A stretch of 7,590 nt of DNA from JALUUH01 sp964636675 (GTDB taxonomy: Bacteria > Pseudomonadota > Gammaproteobacteria > S012-40). The notes beneath the pieces were generated by a model that did not search any database, had not been told where the DNA came from, and saw only the letters and a list, made by a program, of their open reading frames with translations. A program made the translations under genes and the position numbers. How positions within the stretch are numbered: position 1 is the first letter of the stretch; every line of letters begins with the position of its first letter. The DNA lies in contig CAZWUO010000186.1 of the NCBI GenBank assembly GCA_964636675.1, forward strand, positions 1 through 7,590, read 5' to 3'. Below, piece after piece: positions 1 through 5,644 of the stretch.

Positions 1-431
1 ATTACTTAGTTCACATTCCAGCCAATCCAGAATATTCTTCACTCAATATATCCGCCGCAGTACAAGTTATCACTTATGAAGTGATGATGAGCGCTAGCCA
101 AATGCAAGCCACTGAAAAAATTCAGTTGCCCATCAGCGCCGCCACTAACAAAAAGGCCTCCAATATTGATAAAATGGACGCCTTTTTTACCCATTTGGAG
201 CAAACACTCACCGAGATTCACTACTTAAAACCACCCAATAATATAAAATTAAAGCAGCGCCTACGCCGTTTTTTTAATCGAGCCCGCCCTGATAATACAG
301 AGCTCGACATTCTTCACGGTATATTGAGCGCCGCCCAAGGAAGAAAATACGCGTGGCTAAAACAACATCAGGACTTGATAAACAACGAAATCGCTCATAT
401 TAAAAACTCTCAAGAAACAAAACGAAAATAA
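1..431 (+). CDS. trmJ: TrmJ, tRNA (cytidine/uridine-32-2'-O)-methyltransferase, 3' part
   Basis: C-terminal 142 residues of a SPOUT-family methyltransferase that uses S-adenosylmethionine to methylate the 2'-OH of nucleotide 32 in tRNA anticodon loops. The reading frame enters at base 3, and the 5' end of the gene lies outside the window. The first residues read HIPANPEYSSLN followed by AAVQVITYEV, matching the E. coli TrmJ segment (IAANPEYSSLN, AVQVIAYEV) that helps form the knotted cofactor site. The tail carries FFTHLEQTL, LRRFFNRARPDNTELDILHGIL, the conserved helical extension of TrmJ. A GTG at 81 followed by two ATG codons could be mistaken for a start, but the conserved motif before it shows these are internal. 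The stop lies 2 bases before cysE, so the two genes are probably co-transcribed. This gene pair next to iscR is a familiar gammaproteobacterial arrangement. Identification is confident; nothing can be said about the missing N-terminal half. Confidence 0.92.
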   Translation, partial: YLVHIPANPEYSSLNISAAVQVITYEVMMSASQMQATEKIQLPISAATNKKASNIDKMDAFFTHLEQTLTEIHYLKPPNNIKLKQRLRRFFNRARPDNTELDILHGILSAAQGRKYAWLKQHQDLINNEIAHIKNSQETKRK

Positions 432-433
432 CC

Positions 434-1216
434 ATGTTCAAACATATAAAAGAAGATATTAAATGTGTCTTTGATCGAGACCCAGCTGCTAGAAATACCT
501 TTGAAGTATTAACGACATACCCTGGAATTCATGCTTTATTAATACATCGACTCAGTCACCAACTTTGGAACCTCAATCTAAAATGGTTGGCGCGTGTTTT
601 TTCCACTATGTCTCGTTGGTTTACCGGCATAGAAATTCACCCAGGCGCTTCAATTGGTCGCCGTTTTTTCATCGACCACGGAATGGGAGTCGTTATCGGA
701 GAAACCGCAGAAATTGGAGATGACTGCACCTTATATCACGGAGTTACACTTGGCGGAACCAGCTGGAAAGAGGGCAAACGCCACCCAACTTTAACATCGA
801 ATGTTGTCGTTGGCGCTGGCGCCAAAGTGCTAGGCCCCATTACCTTAGCAGATGGCGCAAGAATCGGATCTAATGCCGTCGTGGTTAATGATGTACCCAA
901 AAACACCACCGTTGTAGGCGTACCTGGACGCATGGTGCTGAAGAGGGTAAAACGTGACGCTAAACGTGAGGCTCTAGCACGTAAAATGGGATTTGACTCC
1001 TATGGTCAAACCAGCGACATGCCAGACCCAATGGTGAATGCCGTTAATAGTATGTTAGATCATATTCACGGGCTGGATAAAAAAATCGAAGCGATGTGTA
1101 ACGCAATGAAATCTATGGGGATAGATGTAAAGGATATTGACCTACCTGACTTAAAAGAATGTGAAATCCACGACATGGCAAAAGCGGATGAAAAGTCAGA
1201 AAAAACGATCCCATAG
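434..1216 (+). CDS. cysE: Serine O-acetyltransferase CysE
   Basis: Cytoplasmic enzyme that transfers acetyl from acetyl-CoA to L-serine, giving O-acetylserine, the substrate of cysteine synthase. The 260-residue protein has an N-terminal helical part (about 1-62, with DPAARNTFEVLTTYPGIHAL at 16-35), then a left-handed beta-helix of hexapeptide repeats (about 65-165). Active-site features are visible: EIHPGASIG at 67-75, the Asp81-His82 pair in FIDHGMG, GETAEIG at 89-95, and RHP at 116-118. It is the short-N-terminus CysE type rather than the longer enteric one. Residues 170-260 form a charged helical C-terminal extension, which I recall as usual for Pseudomonas/Azotobacter-like CysE. The protein ends in TIP, not the terminal Ile that docks E. 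coli CysE into cysteine synthase, so that complex is not predicted. Its place before the isc genes makes sense because cysteine is the sulfur donor for the desulfurases. No terminator is obvious after it. Confidence 0.93.
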   Translation: MFKHIKEDIKCVFDRDPAARNTFEVLTTYPGIHALLIHRLSHQLWNLNLKWLARVFSTMSRWFTGIEIHPGASIGRRFFIDHGMGVVIGETAEIGDDCTLYHGVTLGGTSWKEGKRHPTLTSNVVVGAGAKVLGPITLADGARIGSNAVVVNDVPKNTTVVGVPGRMVLKRVKRDAKREALARKMGFDSYGQTSDMPDPMVNAVNSMLDHIHGLDKKIEAMCNAMKSMGIDVKDIDLPDLKECEIHDMAKADEKSEKTIP

Positions 1217-1276
1217 AGAATATCGATACCTAACAGTAATAAAACTAATAAGCCCAAGAATTAGAGGGTTAAAAAG

Positions 1277-1304
1277 TTGACAATTACACTAAGTCTTGTA
1301 AAAT
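1277..1304 (+). promoter_or_regulatory. Candidate sigma70 promoter for the isc operon
   Basis: A perfect -35 hexamer TTGACA (1277-1282) is followed after 16 bases by TAAAAT (1299-1304), one mismatch from TATAAT. Transcription would begin near 1311, leaving an unusually long leader of about 200 bases before iscR. A weaker pair, TTGTTC at 1381-1386 and TAACAT at 1403-1408, would give a shorter leader and cannot be excluded. Confidence 0.5.
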
Positions 1305-1432
1305 TTTAATACTAATGTAACTATACGGATACCACGAGCGACAAAGATTTTCAGGTACCTTAAAAGTGCCATGCAAAGACTTGTTCGCATTATGTCGGAG
1401 AATAACATTAGGGATGAAACATTCATACGATA

Positions 1433-1448
1433 TAACACTAACGTGTTA
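1433..1448. repeat. Perfect inverted repeat upstream of iscR, possible operator
   Basis: TAACAC, a 4-base spacer TAAC, then GTGTTA: two perfect 6-base arms about 60 bases before the iscR start. The size and symmetry suit a dimeric regulator's binding site. It does not match the E. coli IscR type 1 or type 2 consensus well, so the bound protein, if any, is unknown. An RNA hairpin in the leader is the alternative. Confidence 0.35.
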
Positions 1449-1509
1449 AGGCGAAAAACCGACCACTTCGAGCGATCCAACAATATAAAAAATACAAAGG
1501 TGCCTAATT

Positions 1510-2058
1510 ATGAGACTTACAACAAAAGGACGTTATGCTGTAACAGCCATGCTTGATTTAGCAATCAATTGCTCCGATGGCCCCATTACATTATCTGAGA
1601 TATCTAAACGGCAAGGGATTTCCTTGTCCTATTTAGAACAGCTTTTTTCGAAATTACGCAAAAATGGGCTTGTCGACAGCGCAAGAGGCCCAGGCGGTGG
1701 TTATCGCCTAAGTCGTGAAGCTTCTGAAATTGCAATCGCTGCAGTCATTACCGCGGTCGATGAGAAAATCGACGTCACTAAATGCGATGGACGCGGCGAC
1801 TGTAACAACGGCGGGCCTTGCTTGACCCACGAATTATGGCAAGACCTTAGCTGCCGAATATATGAATTCCTGAGTGGCATCACACTAGGGAACCTCGTCG
1901 ATAATCGGCAGATTCAAGAGGTCGCATTGCGCCAACAGCAAGATCACGCCAACAATAATGTTGCTAGCAACGCCGCTGAAGCGTCAACCATCGACTCAAG
2001 TGGACTACAGTCCCCTAGCCCTGGCTCTGATCCTGGCAGAGAAGAAGTCATCGCTTAA
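1510..2058 (+). CDS. iscR: IscR, [2Fe-2S]-sensing Rrf2-family regulator
   Basis: DNA-binding repressor that controls iron-sulfur cluster synthesis. With a [2Fe-2S] cluster, E. coli IscR represses the isc operon; cluster-free IscR regulates other genes. The 182-residue protein has the Rrf2 winged-helix domain at about 1-80 (MRLTTKGRYAVTAMLDLA; recognition region SLSYLEQLFSKLRKNGLV; wing RGPGGGYRLSR). The cluster-binding loop KCDGRGDCNNGGPCLTH follows, with Cys92, Cys98, Cys104 and His107 at the same positions as in E. coli. All ligands are present, so it should sense clusters. Residues 145-182 form a Ser/Pro/Asn-rich, probably disordered tail of about 20 residues beyond the 162-residue E. coli protein, without similarity to the E. 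coli C-terminus. The start is supported by AAGGTG 7 bases upstream and by the canonical N-terminus. As first gene of the cluster it probably autoregulates the operon. Confidence 0.97.
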   Translation: MRLTTKGRYAVTAMLDLAINCSDGPITLSEISKRQGISLSYLEQLFSKLRKNGLVDSARGPGGGYRLSREASEIAIAAVITAVDEKIDVTKCDGRGDCNNGGPCLTHELWQDLSCRIYEFLSGITLGNLVDNRQIQEVALRQQQDHANNNVASNAAEASTIDSSGLQSPSPGSDPGREEVIA

Positions 2059-2119
2059 GGTTTTATGTATCGGCCAAGCTGTGTATTAAATTCCTGATTG
2101 GCATTGCTTTGAGCGTAAG

Positions 2120-3268
2120 ATGGCTATTTATTTGGATAATAATGCGACGACCTTGCTCGATGAGCGAGTCCTGTCCGCAATGCTTCCCTTTCTGCAACAG
2201 CAATATGGGAATCCATCAGAAATCTACGCTTTAGGGCGAGAAGCTAGACGGGCAATCGATTTAGCACGAGAGCAAATCGCTCAGTTAGTTAACGCCCAGC
2301 CCTCTCAGGTTATTTTTACCAGTGGTGGCACAGAAGCCAATAACTGGGCCATTAAAAGTGTCTTTGAAAATTCGCTCTGCCGAGTTTTTTATCATAGCGC
2401 AATCGAACATGCGTCAATCATCGACACAGCAAAAAGTCTTGCAAGAAGACAGATTAAGGCCTCGGCTTTACCCGTTACTCCAGCAGGATTGATCGATACA
2501 GAAACATTTTTCGATATGTCGTGGGCAAATGATGCGCTCACAGCGATTATGTGGGCAAATAATGAAACAGGTGTAATCCAAGACATTCCTTTTTTTGCTC
2601 ACAAAGTCAGGCAAGCGGGCGGCTTTTTTCATTGTGATGCAGTACAAGCAGTTGGAAAAATACACATTGATTTCAGCGCAAGTTTTTGCCACACCATGAG
2701 TGTGTCCGCGCATAAAATCCATGGCCCAAAAGGCGTTGGCGCGTTGATTATTGACAAGTTAATGGATCCTTCACCACTAATCCACGGAGGCAAACAAGAA
2801 CGCGGCTATCGATCCGGCACTGAAAATGTAGCAGGAATAGTAGGTTTTGGACGCGCAGCGGAAATCGCTTTTAATGAAATAGTAGATAACGTTAAACACT
2901 GTTCATTTTTGCAAAAACACCTGGAGTATAGGCTTAAGAAAATTCCAGAAATCAGAATTTTTTCTGAACATGAAAAAAAATTACCCAACACCACTTTTTT
3001 TTCCGCTAAAGGTATCGACGGAGAGTCAATGTTAATGGCTCTTGACACTGAGGGAATTGCCGTATCAAGTGGCTCTGCTTGTGCAAGCATGTCGACCCAG
3101 CCCAGTCATGTTTTACGCGCAATGGGGATTGAAGAAGAGTGGGCACGAGGCGCGATTAGAATAAGCTTGAGCAAATTCAACACGCTTGACGAAATTAATA
3201 GGTTTATAGAAATTTTAAATATAAAAATTGTTGCGTTGAGACCAAGATCTCTGACAGCAGAAACATAA
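2120..3268 (+). CDS. NifS-like cysteine desulfurase (second desulfurase of the cluster)
   Basis: PLP-dependent class V aminotransferase-fold enzyme predicted to convert L-cysteine to L-alanine, carrying the sulfur as a persulfide. The 382 residues include DNNATT (6-11), FTSGGTEANN (66-75), His97 in SAIEHAS, Asp173 and Gln176 in CDAVQA, the PLP lysine Lys199 in SAHKIHGPKG, and the catalytic Cys321 in SSGSACAS. All key residues are intact, so it should be active. Its signatures DNNATT and ERGYRSGTENV are NifS-like and differ from DYSATT and ERGMRSGTLAV in the adjacent IscS, pointing to an old divergence rather than a recent duplication. It lacks the IscS tail (SPLWEM to the terminal His) that contacts IscU, so its sulfur acceptor may differ. 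A stop at 2087 with no start codon between leaves the ATG at 2120 as the only start. Its ribosome site is weak (GAG at 2111). It ends 22 bases before iscS and is probably co-transcribed. Confidence 0.9.
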   Translation: MAIYLDNNATTLLDERVLSAMLPFLQQQYGNPSEIYALGREARRAIDLAREQIAQLVNAQPSQVIFTSGGTEANNWAIKSVFENSLCRVFYHSAIEHASIIDTAKSLARRQIKASALPVTPAGLIDTETFFDMSWANDALTAIMWANNETGVIQDIPFFAHKVRQAGGFFHCDAVQAVGKIHIDFSASFCHTMSVSAHKIHGPKGVGALIIDKLMDPSPLIHGGKQERGYRSGTENVAGIVGFGRAAEIAFNEIVDNVKHCSFLQKHLEYRLKKIPEIRIFSEHEKKLPNTTFFSAKGIDGESMLMALDTEGIAVSSGSACASMSTQPSHVLRAMGIEEEWARGAIRISLSKFNTLDEINRFIEILNIKIVALRPRSLTAET

Positions 3269-3280
3269 AATAACTTGGAT

Positions 3281-3284
3281 GGAG
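3281..3284 (+). promoter_or_regulatory. Ribosome binding site fixing the iscS start
   Basis: GGAG ends 6 bases before the ATG at 3291. A possible upstream ATG at 3279 overlaps this site, and its four extra residues (MEPR) are absent from IscS proteins I know. The ATG at 3291 gives the canonical MKLPIYLDYSATTP start. Confidence 0.75.
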
Positions 3285-3290
3285 CCCCGA

Positions 3291-4505
3291 ATGAAATTGC
3301 CAATATATCTTGATTACTCTGCAACTACGCCGGTAGACAACCGCGTTGCCGATAAAATGAGTGAATATTTAACCGTGGATCAGTACTTTGGTAACCCAGC
3401 TTCGCGTTCGCACGAATTTGGCTGGAAGGCCGATGAGGCAATAAAATTAGCCCGCCAGCAAGTTGCAGACCTGATTAACGCCGATCCCAAAGAAATTGTC
3501 TGGACATCGGGAGCAACTGAATCCGATAACCTTGCGATTAAAGGCGCTGCACATTTTTACCAAAAAAAAGGTAAACATATTATTACCTATAAAACAGAAC
3601 ACAAGGCTGTCTTAGATAGCTGCCGTCAACTAGAGCGCGAAGGTTTTGAAGTCAGCTATCTAGAACCTGCGACAAATGGCCTTGTCGATATCAAAAAATT
3701 GGCCAGCGCGATAAGAGAAGACACGACCCTAGTGTCCGTCATGCACGTCAACAATGAAATAGGCGTCATTCAAGACATAGGCGCAATTGGCAAATTAACC
3801 CGTTCGAAAGGCGTACTACTGCACGTCGACGCAGCACAAAGCGCCGGCAAAGTGGCCATCGATTTACAGACCATGGACGTAGATTTAATGTCTTTTTCCG
3901 CGCATAAAGTATACGGCCCCAAAGGCATGGGAGCATTATACGTACGCAGAAAACCACGCGTCAGAATAGAAGCTCAAATGCACGGAGGAGGACACGAACG
4001 CGGAATGCGCTCTGGCACACTCGCCGTCCATCAAATTGTTGGCATGGGCGAAGCCTTCCGGATCGCCAAGAACGAAATGTCCACCGAAAATGAACGCATC
4101 CGTAGGTTGCGCGACAGGCTACTCAACGGCCTCAAAGATATGGAAGAGATTTACATCAATGGCGATATGGAAAACCGAATCACAGGAAACTTAAATATCA
4201 GTTTTAATTTCATTGAAGGCGAATCATTAATTATGGCCGTCAAAGATATTGCCGTATCCTCAGGCTCTGCATGTACCTCAGCAAGCTTAGAACCTTCATA
4301 TGTTTTACGCGCCATCGGCAGAAATGACGAACTAGCCCACAGCTCTATCAGATTTACAATCGGACGTTTTACAACTCAAGAAGAAATTGACTACACCATC
4401 CAGCTGATGCAGAGCAAAGTTGAAAAATTGCGTGAATTATCACCTTTATGGGAAATGCATAAAGAAGGAATCGATCTTGATTCCGTGCAATGGGCAGCCC
4501 ATTAA
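3291..4505 (+). CDS. iscS: Cysteine desulfurase IscS
   Basis: Housekeeping cysteine desulfurase that supplies sulfur for iron-sulfur clusters and, in E. coli, also for tRNA thiolation and other pathways through proteins such as TusA and ThiI. At 404 residues it has exactly the E. coli length, and the active-site residues fall at the same numbers: His104 in KTEHKAVLD, Lys206 (PLP Schiff base) in SAHKVYGPKG, and Cys328 in SSGSACTSASLEPS. Other motifs are DYSATTP (8-14), WTSGATESDN (71-80) and HGGGHERGMRSGT (231-243). The C-terminal segment from SPLWEM (384-389) to the final His404 is intact; in E. coli this tail contacts the scaffold IscU. That is notable because iscU is missing just downstream, where iscA begins after only 16 bases. 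It lies 22 bases after the NifS-like paralogue, with its own good ribosome site. Confidence 0.98.
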   Translation: MKLPIYLDYSATTPVDNRVADKMSEYLTVDQYFGNPASRSHEFGWKADEAIKLARQQVADLINADPKEIVWTSGATESDNLAIKGAAHFYQKKGKHIITYKTEHKAVLDSCRQLEREGFEVSYLEPATNGLVDIKKLASAIREDTTLVSVMHVNNEIGVIQDIGAIGKLTRSKGVLLHVDAAQSAGKVAIDLQTMDVDLMSFSAHKVYGPKGMGALYVRRKPRVRIEAQMHGGGHERGMRSGTLAVHQIVGMGEAFRIAKNEMSTENERIRRLRDRLLNGLKDMEEIYINGDMENRITGNLNISFNFIEGESLIMAVKDIAVSSGSACTSASLEPSYVLRAIGRNDELAHSSIRFTIGRFTTQEEIDYTIQLMQSKVEKLRELSPLWEMHKEGIDLDSVQWAAH

Positions 4506-4521
4506 ACCACAGGTAAACATT

Positions 4522-4845
4522 ATGGCAATTACATTAACATCAACCGCGGCAAACAGAGTCGCAGAGTTTTTGAAAAGTCGCGGCAAAGGCATAGGCCTGC
4601 GCTTAGGCGTCAAGCCTAGCGGTTGCTCAGGAATGGCATATATCATTGAGTTTTCAGATACAATAGAAGACACCGATGTCACTTTTGTGAATAATGGCAT
4701 TACCATCATCGTTGATACAAAAAGTCTGATCTATCTGGACGGAACTGAGCTTGATTTTACAAAAGATGGACTGAACGAAGGGTTTAAGTTTAATAACCCA
4801 AATGTTAATGCCGAATGTGGTTGCGGTGAAAGCTTTACAGTATAA
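4522..4845 (+). CDS. iscA: IscA, A-type iron-sulfur carrier
   Basis: Small cytoplasmic A-type carrier that binds iron or iron-sulfur clusters and delivers them to target enzymes, especially [4Fe-4S] proteins. The 107-residue protein matches E. coli IscA throughout (RGKGIGLRLGVKPSGCSGMAY, LNEGFKFNNPNVN, ECGCGESF). The three metal-binding cysteines Cys35, Cys99 and Cys101 are present at the family positions. The start at 4522 follows AGGT (4511-4514) at a suitable distance. An in-frame start at 4420 would add 34 residues inside the iscS gene and is not credible. In the usual order iscU would precede this gene; here it follows iscS directly. The gene ends 246 bases before hscB, a long gap for this operon. 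Whether IscA takes over any scaffold function cannot be judged from sequence. Confidence 0.97.
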   Translation: MAITLTSTAANRVAEFLKSRGKGIGLRLGVKPSGCSGMAYIIEFSDTIEDTDVTFVNNGITIIVDTKSLIYLDGTELDFTKDGLNEGFKFNNPNVNAECGCGESFTV

Positions 4846-5091
4846 AGCAAAATTGAATTCTAATAAGTAAGTGAAACAAAAACTGTATAACGACGGAAAT
4901 TTACCCCCAACGAAGTCTCTTCCCGGTAAAAATTAACTTCATACGGTCACTAATTTGATACATCACTTCAATGCCTAACAACTTCATTCAATGTACACTG
5001 TAGCTTAGCAAGATAAACACACTCATTATGCTGCTCTCATGCAACAATAAAATAAACCATAATCTACTAATAGGCCTAATCGCATACAGTA
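4846..5091. other. Non-coding gap between iscA and hscB
   Basis: A 246-base AT-rich stretch with stops in all three plus-strand frames and no gene I can support. I looked for a remnant of iscU in the three forward frames and found none of its hallmarks (the cysteine motifs or the HCSILAEDA-type segment). It holds a weak inverted repeat, TTTACC at 4900-4905 and GGTAAA at 4925-4930, without a U-run, so it is not a convincing terminator. A lone -10-like TATAAC at 4886-4891 has no matching -35. The gap may carry a separate promoter for hscBA or an RNA processing site, but neither is demonstrable by eye. Confidence 0.5.
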
Positions 5092-5637
5092 ATGGAAGAC
5101 AATAATTTTTTTAAGCTCTTTGGCTTGCAACATACATTCGAGCTGAATATTGAGGATTTGACTTCTCGATACCGCGCTTTGCAGGCAAAAATTCATCCTG
5201 ATAAGTTCGCCAATGCCAGCGAAAAAGAGCGCGCATTATCAGTTCAGAAAACCGCCTTGGTAAATGATGCGTATCAAACATTAAAATCGCCATTACCCCG
5301 CGCAAAATACATGCTTTATTTACGCGGCATAAACCTCGACAATGAGCAAGGCGCCGCTCCAATGTCAGCTAATTTTCTGATGGAACAAATGGAATTGCAC
5401 GAATCATTGACTGAAGTCCAAAAATCAACAAACCCAATTAATCGACTAAATGACATTTTCGAACATATTAAAAATACACAGCAAACACTCATATCAAACA
5501 TTACCATCAAACTGACAAACGCAGCTAAAGAGGACATCGAAGAAGTTGCTAATGATGTCAGACAGCTTCAGTTTTTCTCGAAACTACAAGAACAAGCAGA
5601 GCATATTGAATCTGACCTTGACCTAGAATTAAAGTGA
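5092..5637 (+). CDS. hscB: HscB, J-domain co-chaperone of iron-sulfur assembly
   Basis: DnaJ-like co-chaperone that brings cluster-loaded IscU to HscA and stimulates HscA ATPase activity. The 181-residue protein (171 in E. coli) has an N-terminal J domain (about 1-76) with the HPD motif at His35-Pro36-Asp37, followed by a three-helix C-terminal domain. The E. coli IscU-binding face is preserved: Leu96 and Met97 of FLMEQMELHESL correspond to E. coli Leu92 and Met93, Glu101, Glu104 and Glu108 to Glu97, Glu100 and Glu104, and Phe161 in RQLQFF to Phe153. A stop at 5077 in frame leaves ATG 5092 as the only start, yet the bases before it (CGCATACAGTA) hold no Shine-Dalgarno sequence, so translation may start weakly. 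It is followed 7 bases later by hscA. Confidence 0.97.
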   Translation: MEDNNFFKLFGLQHTFELNIEDLTSRYRALQAKIHPDKFANASEKERALSVQKTALVNDAYQTLKSPLPRAKYMLYLRGINLDNEQGAAPMSANFLMEQMELHESLTEVQKSTNPINRLNDIFEHIKNTQQTLISNITIKLTNAAKEDIEEVANDVRQLQFFSKLQEQAEHIESDLDLELK

Positions 5638-5644
5638 ATAATTA

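Larger units (their letters stand above)
1217..1509. other. Non-coding interval between cysE and iscR
   Basis: This 293-base AT-rich stretch holds no convincing gene. A 61-codon open frame starting at 1371 overlaps the start of iscR and resembles nothing I know. It contains a sigma70-like promoter (1277-1304), a short palindrome AGGTACCT at 1353-1360, a perfect inverted repeat at 1433-1448, and the iscR ribosome binding site AAGGTG at 1497-1502, 7 bases before the ATG. I see no GC-rich hairpin with a U-run that would end cysE transcription. It is the natural place for autoregulation by IscR, but no clean full-length copy of the E. coli type 1 IscR site is present by eye. Confidence 0.6.

Noticed and set aside
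1371..1556. A 61-codon open frame in the iscR leader.
   Set aside because: It runs into iscR in another frame, has no recognisable domain or clear ribosome site, and is best explained as chance.
2120..4505. The two desulfurase genes as a recent tandem duplication or long direct repeat.
   Set aside because: Their signature motifs, lengths and C-termini differ throughout; shared stretches are limited to conserved active-site motifs.
4420..4845. An N-terminally longer IscA starting inside iscS.
   Set aside because: The extra residues are out-of-frame iscS sequence; the ATG at 4522 gives the canonical IscA N-terminus and has a ribosome site.
4901..4915. A short LPPTK translation in the iscA-hscB gap, resembling the LPPVK chaperone-binding motif of IscU, as a possible iscU remnant.
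   Set aside because: The open stretch is only about 22 codons between stops, has no start codon other than a GTG after the stop, and none of the IscU cysteine motifs are near. A five-residue resemblance is expected by chance.
4900..4930. Inverted repeat TTTACC/GGTAAA as a terminator after iscA.
   Set aside because: The arms are 6 bases with a 19-base loop, AT-rich, and no U-run follows.
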